Shown here in pieces: positions 15,983-22,978 of a stretch of DNA of 48,276 nt. Source of the DNA: Prevotella sp. (lineage in GTDB: Bacteria > Bacteroidota > Bacteroidia > Bacteroidales > Bacteroidaceae). Made by a program: the position numbers and the translations under genes. The stretch spans positions 1-48,276 of the forward strand of contig JAFUFD010000025.1 of assembly GCA_017470055.1 (NCBI GenBank). The letters run 5' to 3'. The notes below the pieces were generated by a model. The model made no database searches, had not been told where the DNA came from, and was given only the letters and a program-made list of their open reading frames with translations. Positions within the stretch are counted from its first letter, which is position 1. Each line of letters starts with the position of its first letter.

Positions 15983-16085
15983 ATTATTTTTTATATGGGC
16001 TACGCCTTTGTGGTATTGTATGTCAAACAAAATCCTGTATCCCCCTCCCCAACGCCCAGCGTTTAGCGTAGGCGGCGTAAAAAAT
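15983..16085 (-). repeat. Intergenic middle module type 1 (reverse)
   Basis: This is close to the reverse complement of 10328-10420, including GGGCTACGCCTTTG, CAAAATCCTGTATCCCC and CCCAGCGTTTAGCGTAGG. It joins reverse copy i to forward copy j. Confidence 0.8.
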
Positions 16086-16343
16086 AAGGCGTCGTCCCGC
16101 CTTGCCAAAACCTACGAAAAATCGTGGTTTCTGCGATTTTTCGTTTTCCCCCGCCCCTGATGGGGAGGGGGATACAGGGGGAGAGGTGAAGCCCCTTCAA
16201 GGGTGAAGGGGATGGGGGATGTTCGAAAAAATTATGTTAGTAGAAAAAGAATGAATCGCTGCATAAAGAAAGGGGTTTGGGGAAGCCCCAAATAAAAAAG
16301 AATCACTGTTGAATAATAAGGGGGCATTGGGGGAAGCCCCCAA
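16086..16343 (+). repeat. Composite palindromic intergenic repeat, copy j
   Basis: This forward copy starts AAGGCGTCGTCCCGCCTT and ends TTGGGGGAAGCCCCCAA (16327-16343), facing the toxin-antitoxin pair. Confidence 0.85.
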
Positions 16344-16352
16344 AATAACTTT

Positions 16353-16414
16353 CGGTACTTTTTCAAAAAAGTACAACCGAAAACTTGGTTTTCAAAAATA
16401 AATTCCTATCTTTG
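16353..16414 (+). promoter_or_regulatory. Hairpin-promoter module upstream of the toxin-antitoxin pair
   Basis: A CGGTACTTTTT/AAAAAGTACAACCG hairpin is followed by GAAAACTTGGTTTTC (16379-16393). The -7 box is TATCTTTG (16407-16414), 22 bases before the ATG. Confidence 0.75.
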
Positions 16415-16435
16415 CAACGATTTATAACATAGACT

Positions 16436-16675
16436 ATGGCAACAATATCATTAGAAAAATCATTGCTTAATGAAATGAGCCGCATCATGGGTAATGACGA
16501 TTTGATGGCTCAAACCATCAAGTTCGTGCGTTCCATTCGTCGAAAGGCAAAGGAAACGGAATGGGAATATGTCCCTAATGCTGAGACCCAGGCTGCTATT
16601 GAAGAGTGCGAGAGTGGTGTGGAACTCGAATCACTCGACGTTACCAATTTCAAAGACTACGTCAAAAGTCTCTGA
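16436..16675 (+). CDS. Antitoxin of a YafQ-type toxin-antitoxin pair
   Basis: This 79-residue acidic protein is predicted to bind and neutralise the ribonuclease encoded 6 bases downstream. The N-terminal half (MATISLEKSLLNEMSRIMGN) could form a dimerising DNA-binding region. The C-terminal half is acidic (EECESGVELESLDVTNFKDY), as expected for a segment wrapping a basic toxin. No family was recognised with certainty; the role rests mainly on its partner. The promoter module just upstream would be autoregulated if the pair follows the usual pattern. Confidence 0.75.
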   Translation: MATISLEKSLLNEMSRIMGNDDLMAQTIKFVRSIRRKAKETEWEYVPNAETQAAIEECESGVELESLDVTNFKDYVKSL

Positions 16676-16680
16676 ATCAG

Positions 16681-16992
16681 ATGGAACAGAAACCAGGTTA
16701 CGAATATTCGCTCAAACAGACCTCTCAGTTCAAGAAGGACTTGAAGGCTGTAAAGTTCGATGAACACAAACTTGATGAACTTCAAAAAGTATTAGAATAC
16801 CTTGGACGTACAGGTTTAGTGCCGGCAGAATATTTGCCTCATCCTTTAAAGGGACAATATAAGAATTGTATGGAGTGTCATATTGAGGACGACTTTCTCC
16901 TCATTTGGAAAGATCCAGAGCAGAAAGTAATACGCCTCATACGTTTGGGATCCCACTCCAAACTCTTCGACAAGAAAAGAAAACGGAAATAG
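16681..16992 (+). CDS. YafQ/RelE-family mRNA interferase toxin
   Basis: This 103-residue basic protein is of the YafQ group, which cuts mRNA on the ribosome. Residues matching the E. coli YafQ active site are present: H54 (YLPHPLKG), H67 (ECHIEDDF), D71 and H92 (LGSHSKLF). An upstream in-frame extension overlaps the antitoxin and lacks family similarity, so the ATG at 16681 is chosen. It is co-transcribed with the antitoxin gene. Confidence 0.9.
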   Translation: MEQKPGYEYSLKQTSQFKKDLKAVKFDEHKLDELQKVLEYLGRTGLVPAEYLPHPLKGQYKNCMECHIEDDFLLIWKDPEQKVIRLIRLGSHSKLFDKKRKRK

Positions 16993-17020
16993 AGGATGTG
17001 CCTATTTTGACACACCCTCA

Positions 17021-17214
17021 CGGGGGAGGTTGAGCCATTGCAGCATTCGCTGCATAAAAAGGGTTTGGATAAATTCCCCAACAAAGGAATGGAATTTAAA
17101 ATAAACCCTCGCCGTAGGCATATAAAAAATGATAAGGCGTCGTCCCGCCTTGCCTTTAGAGCCCCTTGATAAGGGGCGGCTATAATGCAGGGTGCGTAAG
17201 CAAATAAAAAAGAT
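17021..17214 (+). repeat. Partial composite repeat copy k plus middle module type 2
   Basis: The copy lacks the first modules and begins at GGGGGAGGTTGAG. It runs through TGCAGCATTCGCTGCA and the GCCGTAGGCATATAAAAAAT segment to AAGGCGTCGTCCCGCCTT, then the CCCCTTGATAAGGGGC hairpin. Just before it, GAGGATGTG and CACACCCTC (16992-17020) form a small hairpin after the toxin stop. Confidence 0.75.
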
Positions 17215-17471
17215 AAGGCGTCGTCCCGCCTTGCCAAAACATAGCAGGGGGTGGCGGTTCTGCCACCACCTGCTTTTTTCCTTCCCTGAGGGGAGGGAGA
17301 GACAGTGGAAGAGGTGAAGCCCCTTCAAGGGTGAAGGGGATGGGGGATGTTCGAAAAAATTATGTTAGTAGAAAAAGAATGAATCGCTGCATAAAAAAAG
17401 GGAGCCTTGGTACCCCCAAGAAAAAAGAATCTCTACATTAAGAAAAAGGGGGCATTGGGGGAAGCCCCCAA
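17215..17471 (+). repeat. Composite palindromic intergenic repeat, copy l
   Basis: This forward copy has the GCAGGGGGTGGCGG...CCACCACCTGC hairpin variant. It ends TTGGGGGAAGCCCCCAA (17455-17471), facing the gene at 17572. Confidence 0.85.
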
Positions 17472-17479
17472 ATAACTTT

Positions 17480-17542
17480 CGGTACTTTTTCAAAAAAGTA
17501 CAACCGAAAACTTGGTTTTCTCAAAAGAAAATATTACTTTTG
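17480..17542 (+). promoter_or_regulatory. Hairpin-promoter module upstream of the gene at 17572
   Basis: A CGGTACTTTTT/AAAAAGTACAACCG hairpin is followed by GAAAACTTGGTTTTC (17506-17520). The -7 box is TACTTTTG (17535-17542), 30 bases before the ATG. Confidence 0.7.
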
Positions 17543-17571
17543 CCCTGTTATCGTAATAGAAACAAAAAACA

Positions 17572-18033
17572 ATGACCCATTTATCGGAAGACGAACATAA
17601 GGCACAGATGGAAAGCATGAAGGCATTCGACGAACAGATGCCGTGCGTTGGTATTTTCTGGTATGACCAGAAAGACCATGCTTTCTTTGGCGTATGCAAA
17701 TCCGAACTCACTCCCAAGATGGTAGAGGAAGCCGCAGAGAAAGGACTTCCGTTCATCAACTATCCTCATTTGCATCGTCAAGTCTGGATGAAGGAATATT
17801 TCCGTGCTCAGGCGAAACATGAGGACACGAAGTTCAAGGGAGACTATACCCAGATACCTCGTGGAAGAGTAGCCTGGAACATAGATAAGTTCATCGTCCT
17901 TGTCGGTCATTGGGCAGAGTCCATCCAAGACGAGTTGACGGTGTTGATAGAGGAAGAGTTCTCCCTCCCATACTTCGAGTTCGTTTATGACGAGCACTGG
18001 GACCTTGGGCATGGTTGGTCGGGAGATATGTAA
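17572..18033 (+). CDS. Unknown conserved-looking 153-residue protein
   Basis: I do not recognise a family. The product is soluble and acidic, rich in aromatic residues (VGIFWYDQKDHAFFGVCKSE, LVGHWAESIQDELTVLIEEE). It has no signal peptide or membrane segment. A histidine/tryptophan-rich end (YDEHWDLGHGWSGDM) is notable. The gene stands alone between a promoter module and a hairpin with a T-run, so it is probably monocistronic. The intact frame and good promoter argue that it is a real gene. Confidence 0.75.
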   Translation: MTHLSEDEHKAQMESMKAFDEQMPCVGIFWYDQKDHAFFGVCKSELTPKMVEEAAEKGLPFINYPHLHRQVWMKEYFRAQAKHEDTKFKGDYTQIPRGRVAWNIDKFIVLVGHWAESIQDELTVLIEEEFSLPYFEFVYDEHWDLGHGWSGDM

Positions 18034-18045
18034 TCTTTCTTTCTC

Positions 18046-18074
18046 TTGGGGGCTTCCCCCAAGTCCCCCTTTTT
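18046..18074 (+). terminator. Probable terminator after the gene at 17572
   Basis: TTGGGGGCTTCCCCCAA (18046-18062) with a following T-run lies 12 bases after the stop codon. It also forms the end of reverse repeat copy m. Confidence 0.6.
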
Positions 18075-18311
18075 CCCATTTACTCAAAACTCCTTTTTTT
18101 GCAGTAAAACCACTATTTCCTTTGGGGCTTCCCCCAAACCTCTTTTTATGCAGCGAATGCTGCAACTTCTCAACCTCCCCCGTCCCCTCCTTACCGTAAG
18201 GAGGGGCTCCACCTCACCCTCTGTCTCTCCCTCCCCTCAGGGAAGGGAGAAAACGAAAAATCGCAGAAACCACGATTTTTCGTAGGTTTTGGTAAGGCGG
18301 GACGACGCCTT
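18046..18311 (-). repeat. Composite palindromic intergenic repeat, copy m (reverse)
   Basis: This full reverse copy is almost identical to copy f and ends AAGGCGGGACGACGCCTT (18294-18311). A fragment of middle module type 1 follows. Confidence 0.85.
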
Positions 18312-18407
18312 TTTTTTACGCCGCCTACGCTAAACGCTGGGCGTCGGTGAAGAAACTATAGGGTTGTTTACCCAAAATACCACAAGGGCATTGCCCATAT
18401 AAATCCT

Positions 18408-18510
18408 CGAAATCATAATACAAAGGATGCGGTAGCCTTCGAAAACATAATATAAGGTGCCCTCCGAAAACATAATGTAAGGGAGGCGGTAGCCCTCGAA
18501 AACATCCCGC
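18408..18510. repeat. Degenerate tandem repeat with CGAAAACATAAT core
   Basis: Four imperfect units begin CGAAA(T/A)CATAAT or CGAAAACAT, and two of them include GGATGCGGTAGCC or GGAGGCGGTAGCC. No gene overlaps. The 18312-18842 gap holds this repeat, the inverted repeat at 18527-18646 and the ATPase promoter. Confidence 0.6.
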
Positions 18511-18526
18511 ACGAGGGGTCTTTAGA

Positions 18527-18646
18527 GTCTGTCCTATTTTCGGAATCTTCATTGAGTCTCAGGGTGCATAGCAGCCTGAGGAACGAAATACGAGATGCCG
18601 TTGAAGCGGAGCGCGTTCTTCGAGTGATTCCGAAAATCGGACAGAC
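18527..18646. repeat. 21-bp inverted repeat enclosing about 78 bp
   Basis: The arm at 18527-18547 (GTCTGTCCTATTTTCGGAAT plus C) pairs with 18626-18646 at 20 of 21 positions. The interior contains a CTCAGG/CCTGAG hairpin and GGAGCGCGTTCTTCG. It may be a small non-autonomous element or a structured RNA; neither is proven. Confidence 0.7.
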
Positions 18647-18689
18647 GTGCCCCGAGCCCAGGACGTTTTCGCCCTCTTTCTTTGTTTCG

Positions 18690-18711
18690 TTTCTTTCTCC
18701 AGAGAAAGAAA
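18690..18711. other. Perfect short hairpin TTTCTTTCTC/GAGAAAGAAA
   Basis: Two 10-base arms are separated by 2 bases, ahead of a purine-rich stretch before the ATPase gene. The role is unknown. Confidence 0.5.
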
Positions 18712-18777
18712 TGAAAGGAGGGAGGTTTGAAAAAAAGAATGAATGTTCGAAGAAAAAGAAATATCTCAAAAATTTTG

Positions 18778-18825
18778 GTTATACTTAAAACTTTTGTTAC
18801 TTTTGCAAAAAGTTTTAAGTATAAC
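18778..18825 (+). promoter_or_regulatory. Promoter inside a perfect 18-bp inverted repeat, upstream of the ATPase
   Basis: GTTATACTTAAAACTTTT (18778-18795) and AAAAGTTTTAAGTATAAC (18808-18825) are exact reverse complements. The 12-base spacer contains a -7-like TACTTTTG followed by C. The symmetry suggests an operator for a dimeric regulator, or a cruciform that masks the promoter. The ATPase start is 18 bases downstream of the right arm. Confidence 0.7.
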
Positions 18826-18842
18826 TAAAATTCAATATTGCT

Positions 18843-20054
18843 ATGGAACGATATGATTATATCCCCCGCCCACTATATATGGAAAAAGTGAAACCATATA
18901 TAAACAAAGACTTGATTAAAGTCTTTCTTGGGCAGCGACGTGTTGGTAAAAGTTATGTGATGCGACAGGTTGCAGATGAAATCCAAAAGGATAATGTAAC
19001 TGCAAATATCATTTATATTGATAAGGAACGTTTGGAGTTCTCTGATATTATAGACGAGAAGACCCTTTATCAATTTGTTTGTGAGCATCTATGTGGTCAG
19101 TCGAATTATCTGTTTATAGACGAAGTACAAGAAATCAAAAATTTCCAGTTAGCACTTCGCAGTTTGTTGAATGAGAGAAAATGTGACATCTATTGCAGTG
19201 GTAGTAATGCTTTTATCCTATCAGGAGAGTTATCTACCTATTTGTCTGGACGGAGCATAAGTATCCATGTCCATGCGCTTAATTACATGGAATACCTGCA
19301 ATTTTATCACATGGAACCGTCACGTGACAGTCTTCGCTCTTTTCTGTTACGGGGAGGAATGCCTTACTTAGTTAACCTGCCAGACCGGCGTGAAGTTATT
19401 TTTGAGTATTTGAGGAGTGTGTATTCCACTATTCTTTTGAAAGACGTAGTAGCGCATCAGTCTATACGTGACGTTCCTTTTTTGGAGGATCTCTGTCAGT
19501 TCTTGGCAGATAATGTAGGTTCTTTGTTTTCTGTAAAAAACATCAGTGATTACCTGAAGTCACAACATATTTCCAAGTCTGTCTCAACGATTCAGAATTA
19601 TCTTCAGGCTTTAGCAGATGCATTTCTGATTTACAAAGTGCCCAGGGCTGAAGTTCAGGGGATGCGTATTTTTGAAATTGGTGAGAAATATTACTTTGAG
19701 GATTTTGGAATTAGAAATGCGCTTCGACAGATTGATATTCAGGTGGATATCAGTAAGTTAATGGAAAATGCAGTATATGCAGAACTTCAGAGTCGAGGGT
19801 ATCAGGTTTATGTCGGAAGAACTCAAGAGAAAGAAGTTGATTTTGTGGCTATTCGTAATGGTGAACGAGTCTATGTGCAAGTCACCTATCTTCTGAATTC
19901 CGAGAAAACCATTGAACGGGAATTTGGGAACCTTGCGAGTATTAAGGACAATTATCCCAAATATGTGGTATCTATGGACGAGTATCCTGTTAGTCAGCCC
20001 TATCAAGGTATAGTTCAACTCCATCTCCAAGATTTTCTTACGAAGTCCCTCTAA
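18843..20054 (+). CDS. AAA-family ATPase with DUF4143 C-terminal domain
   Basis: This 403-residue cytoplasmic ATPase belongs to the large group of archaeal-type AAA proteins with a C-terminal DUF4143 domain, which is widespread in Bacteroidales. Walker A is GQRRVGKS (30-37) and Walker B is LFIDEVQE (90-97). The C-terminal half contains the nuclease-like segment VYVGRTQEKEVDFVAIRNGE, resembling the E-x-D-F-V core often seen at the end of such proteins. The biological role of the family is poorly defined. The gene is monocistronic and has the unusual palindromic promoter just upstream. Confidence 0.9.
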   Translation: MERYDYIPRPLYMEKVKPYINKDLIKVFLGQRRVGKSYVMRQVADEIQKDNVTANIIYIDKERLEFSDIIDEKTLYQFVCEHLCGQSNYLFIDEVQEIKNFQLALRSLLNERKCDIYCSGSNAFILSGELSTYLSGRSISIHVHALNYMEYLQFYHMEPSRDSLRSFLLRGGMPYLVNLPDRREVIFEYLRSVYSTILLKDVVAHQSIRDVPFLEDLCQFLADNVGSLFSVKNISDYLKSQHISKSVSTIQNYLQALADAFLIYKVPRAEVQGMRIFEIGEKYYFEDFGIRNALRQIDIQVDISKLMENAVYAELQSRGYQVYVGRTQEKEVDFVAIRNGERVYVQVTYLLNSEKTIEREFGNLASIKDNYPKYVVSMDEYPVSQPYQGIVQLHLQDFLTKSL

Positions 20055-20067
20055 TTATTAATTCTCA

Positions 20068-20150
20068 CCCAAGCGTCGTCCCGCCGTGCCTTTAGAGCCC
20101 CTTGATAAGGGGCGGCTTTAATGCAAGGTGCGTAAGCAGATAAAAAAGAT
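20068..20150 (+). repeat. Intergenic middle module type 2
   Basis: GCGTCGTCCCGCCGTGCC is followed by the GCCCCTTGATAAGGGGC hairpin and AATGCAAGGTGCGTAAGC, closely matching 17152-17214. It leads directly into copy n. Confidence 0.7.
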
Positions 20151-20412
20151 AAGGCGTCGTCCCGCCTTACTAAAACCTACGAAAAATCGTGGTTTCTGCG
20201 ATTTTTGGTTTTCCCCCGCCCCTGATGGGGAGGGGGATACAGGGGGAGAGGTGAATCCCCTTCAAGGGTGAAGGGGATGGGGGATGTTCGAAAAAATTAT
20301 GTTAGTAGAAAAGGAATGAATCGCTGCATAAAGAAAGGGGTTTGGGGAAGCCCCAAATAAAAAAGAATCACTGTTGAATAAAAAGGGGGGGCATTGGGGG
20401 GAAGCCCCCCAA
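20151..20412 (+). repeat. Composite palindromic intergenic repeat, copy n
   Basis: This forward copy ends in TTGGGGGGAAGCCCCCCAA (20394-20412), one base pair longer per arm than other copies. It is the last copy in the window; none was seen in the polysaccharide operon after 23 kb. Confidence 0.85.
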
Positions 20413-20486
20413 GAAACAAACTTTATAAACTTTAATCAAATAAATATATCAAAATATAGTTAAATAAATCTAAATCAACAATTTTT

Positions 20487-20548
20487 GGTACTTTTTTGAA
20501 AAAGTACAACCGAAAACTTGGTTTTCTTAAAAGAAAATATTACTTTTG
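20487..20548 (+). promoter_or_regulatory. Orphan hairpin-promoter module
   Basis: The GGTACTTTTT/AAAAAGTACAACC hairpin, GAAAACTTGGTTTTC (20512-20526) and -7 box TACTTTTG (20541-20548) are all intact. Only degraded sequence lies within 400 bases downstream. Confidence 0.65.
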
Positions 20549-20578
20549 CACCGTTATAGAGCACTAAACCTATTGAAT

Positions 20579-20603
20579 CTACGGGACTTTGTCCCTCGTG
20601 TAG
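20579..20603 (+). ncRNA. Candidate structured transcript start downstream of the orphan promoter
   Basis: CTACGGGACTTTGTCCC followed by TCGTGTAG forms a hairpin (GGGAC/GTCCC with outer CTAC/GTAG) about 30 bases after the -7 box. No long reading frame follows. This could be the 5' end of a small RNA or just the leader of a lost gene. Confidence 0.25.
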
Positions 20604-20967
20604 AGGTGGTAACTAGTTGACCTATATCCTTTTAGGCATCATTAACCTCACCCTCACCGCCATGAAATCCACGGCAGTGAAGGGAAGGAGAAGATGTATA
20701 GTAAGGACAAGTCAGTACCCCTCTCCAGAGATAGCAAGTAGAAAGTAATTCCCAATAGTAGTGTTTTTGAAACATAAATAGGAATATGTGTACGGTAATA
20801 CATATTCTCAGGAATTGATGGAGAAGAATGTGCATGATGCCTATGACTCGATGCTCGCCATGCTCAAAACATGCACGATGACCAATAATATCCATACATT
20901 GCAGAATTCCAAACACAGAACCATAAAATTAGAAAATGGTTGATAATAAGCATTTTGCTTTCTTATC
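20604..20967. other. Degraded region with no intact gene
   Basis: Only short frames are present, for example one encoding MEKNVHDAYDSMLAMLKTC from about 20820, which ends after about 40 codons. The composition is unlike the repeats. The stretch looks like decayed coding DNA. Confidence 0.4.
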
Positions 20968-21045
20968 ATGACGACACAACAATTCATATTTGAAGAACCC
21001 TTATATAAGTAAGGTCAAACTTTCTGAGAATCCTACTATTAATAT
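20968..21045 (+). pseudogene. Remnant of the N-terminus of the following gene
   Basis: An ATG at 20968 reads MTTQQFIFEEPLYK and then a stop codon. Shifting one base gives VKLSENPTINI in continuation. This suggests an original start followed by a frameshift and loss of the middle of the gene before 21046. Confidence 0.45.
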
Positions 21046-21453
21046 ATGAGGGATTTCACCAAGGCTATTGGTTTGGCCGCCAATGGTATTGGAACAGGTT
21101 CTTTCGTTTATCTACGCCGAATATTTGAATATCTGGTTAATGAGGCTTCAAAAGAGGCGATTAAGAATGGTGATGTAGATGCCCAGCAATTTACTACATC
21201 CAAGATGGATAATAAATTAAAGATGCTGGAAAACTATTTGCCCGATGTCCTTAAAGACAATAAACCTTTATATGGAGTTCTGAGTAAAGGTATACACGAA
21301 CTCCCAGAGGAAGAGTGCCTCAAATACTTCTCTGTAGTCCGTGAAATTATCGAACTCATCCTCGATGAGCGTGAGTTTACACGCCAAAGGGAAGAAAAGA
21401 AAAAACAAGCCCGTAATAACTTGTCTAAAATTGCTGGAGAGTTAAAAGGCTAA
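21046..21453 (+). CDS. C-terminal part of an unknown conserved protein, probably truncated
   Basis: The 135-residue product begins MRDFTKAIGLAANGIGTGSF and continues VYLRRIFEYLVNEA, then SKGIHELPEEECLKYF. This pattern is, as I recall, the C-terminal half of a longer unnamed bacterial protein of about 250-300 residues. The start MTTQQFIFEEPLYK, which looks like the lost N-terminus, lies just upstream in broken frames. The fragment may still be translated. No function can be assigned. Confidence 0.55.
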   Translation: MRDFTKAIGLAANGIGTGSFVYLRRIFEYLVNEASKEAIKNGDVDAQQFTTSKMDNKLKMLENYLPDVLKDNKPLYGVLSKGIHELPEEECLKYFSVVREIIELILDEREFTRQREEKKKQARNNLSKIAGELKG

Positions 21454-21483
21454 AAGTAAAGCACTAAATGTTTTTTATTGAAG

Positions 21484-21867
21484 ATGTCAGAATGGTATAA
21501 AACTTTCACAAACGCTGCCAATAAAATCCGTATAAAGAGTGTTGTTGATAACCTTGTTAGGTTGTTTATATTGTCATTAGGCTTATTTCTCTTTGCTGCT
21601 ATATTTGTCTCACGAATATGGGTGCTGATTTTTTTTGCAGTTGTTGTGGGATTAATCCTGTTAATGATAATTGTCTCATACTTTTTTTGTTTGTTTACCA
21701 ATCCAGATTTACTTCGTTCAGAGGACTATAACATAAGAAAACAATCAATTGAAGTTTTGGGAGATAAAGACAACTATCTTCCTGTAGATTTAGGTCATTA
21801 TGTTAAAATTGCAAATCCATATTCAGAAGTCAAGCAGATAGAAATGGAGGACATGGTTAATGAATAA
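21484..21867 (+). CDS. Small membrane protein, function unknown
   Basis: The 127-residue product has two adjacent hydrophobic segments (about residues 27-45 and 48-72, LFILSLGLFLFAAIFVSRIW and VLIFFAVVVGLILLMIIVSY). A soluble C-terminal half with NIRKQSIEVLGDKDN follows. The ATG at 21484 is preferred over a non-ATG codon two codons upstream. The end overlaps the start of the next gene by 8 bases, so the two are translationally linked and probably work together. Confidence 0.7.
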   Translation: MSEWYKTFTNAANKIRIKSVVDNLVRLFILSLGLFLFAAIFVSRIWVLIFFAVVVGLILLMIIVSYFFCLFTNPDLLRSEDYNIRKQSIEVLGDKDNYLPVDLGHYVKIANPYSEVKQIEMEDMVNE

Positions 21868-22504
21868 GTACGCTTACATCCTCTCTTATGACAGAGACGA
21901 TAATTTTGATTATAAGTCAGTCCACGAAAAGATTACATCTTTGGGAAGTGTGTTGAACTGGTTTCATTATATCAAGTCTTCTTACATTCTCATGACTTAT
22001 TATTCATCGGCAAAGTCTTTTGCAGAGAAAATTTATGAGATATTCCCTGATAAAGATTTCTTGTTGGTAGAACTGAATTTGAACAATCGTCAAGGTTGGC
22101 TTCATAAAGATGCATGGGAGTGGATAAAAAGACAGTGCGACAGTACAAAAAAATCTTTGGCGATGGAAGGTCCTTATCCATTGAATGAGGATGAAATAGA
22201 CAAGCATATTGAGAAAGAGAAAATTGGTAACTATGCATATGGGCATGTTGATGAGGAAGGAACATTTATAGTGGAGTATGTAGGTCGTTCGGATTCCTGC
22301 TTAAATACTCGTATACGACATGGTTTAGGGAAATATGATAGTTTCAAGTTCAGTTATGCTAACTCTGTTAAAGAGGCTTTTGAGAAGGAATGTATAAATT
22401 ATCATGAATTTGGAGGGAAGGAAGAACTGGATAATGAAATACATCCAGCGCGACCGGAAGGACAAAATTATGATTGTCCTTTAGAGGATTGTTCAGAACT
22501 ATAG
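21860..22504 (+). CDS. Cas2/SinR-like domain fused to a GIY-YIG-like nuclease domain
   Basis: The 214-residue product has two parts. Residues 1-90 (YAYILSYDRDDNFDY, LGSVLNWFHYIKSSYILM, FLLVELNLNNRQGWLHKDAW) resemble the ferredoxin-fold SinR/Cas2-like family, with the YD pair at 10-11 at the Cas2 metal-site position. Residues 122-206 resemble a GIY-YIG domain: NYAYG, YVGRSD (140-145), an arginine at 151, EAFEKEC (172-178), YHEFGG, then NEIHPARPEG and C206. A cut-and-bind nuclease role is inferred. The gene overlaps the upstream membrane protein gene. Both assignments are by motif pattern only. Confidence 0.6.
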   Translation: MNKYAYILSYDRDDNFDYKSVHEKITSLGSVLNWFHYIKSSYILMTYYSSAKSFAEKIYEIFPDKDFLLVELNLNNRQGWLHKDAWEWIKRQCDSTKKSLAMEGPYPLNEDEIDKHIEKEKIGNYAYGHVDEEGTFIVEYVGRSDSCLNTRIRHGLGKYDSFKFSYANSVKEAFEKECINYHEFGGKEELDNEIHPARPEGQNYDCPLEDCSEL

Positions 22505-22590
22505 TATTGTATTAATAATATTCAGAATTCAAGATAAACAAATGGCGTAAACAGTTATAGATTAATTAAGAAGTTTATGCAAGAAAGTTT

Positions 22591-22890
22591 ATGCAAGACA
22601 TTTGTAAACAAATAGAAAATATCCATTCTGAACTGTCAAAAATGAATTTGGCCGATAAGATAGGGTATATAATTGGTAAGCAAGCCGAAATTAATTCATA
22701 TGCTAACCAACTTGCTCAGAATAGGGCTTTACGAGGATTCTTCACTTTGGAAGAGCAGATTGCCGTCCGACAGTTACAAGACATACAGAATGATCTAAAC
22801 ACTCATAAGGCTGATATAAATAGGGAAATTCATGACGAAATAGGCAAGAAACTCTTCAAAACTATTGTGAGTTTAGGAAGGTATGCTTGA
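22591..22890 (+). CDS. Unknown small helical protein
   Basis: The 99-residue protein (MQDICKQIENIHSELSKMNL onward) is predicted to be almost entirely helical, with coiled-coil-like spacing. It has no signal peptide or membrane segment. A 14-base direct repeat (AGTTTATGCAAGAA and AGTTTATGCAAGAC, 22573-22600) surrounds the start and offers a second, out-of-frame ATG. I recognise no family. Confidence 0.6.
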   Translation: MQDICKQIENIHSELSKMNLADKIGYIIGKQAEINSYANQLAQNRALRGFFTLEEQIAVRQLQDIQNDLNTHKADINREIHDEIGKKLFKTIVSLGRYA

Positions 22891-22936
22891 TTATTCGTGT
22901 AACTTCGTGCAATTCGTGTTCGAAAGATTAACATAA

Positions 22937-22978
22937 ATGAACGTACTCAAAACCCCAATAGACGGTGTCCTACGTTAA
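22937..22978 (+). pseudogene. rfbC 5'-end remnant
   Basis: An ATG at 22937 reads MNVLKTPIDGVLR and then stops. The first eleven residues match the start of RfbC-family proteins (compare MNVIETAIDGV of the gene at 9275). The rest of the gene is missing, and a different frame (22965-23237) begins within the remnant. Confidence 0.7.

Noticed and set aside
1-20412. Regular repeats as a possible CRISPR array
   Set aside because: The units are 200-300 bases long, palindromic, in both orientations and without unique spacers of constant size. No cas operon is present; the Cas2-like domain near 21.9 kb is a single fusion gene.
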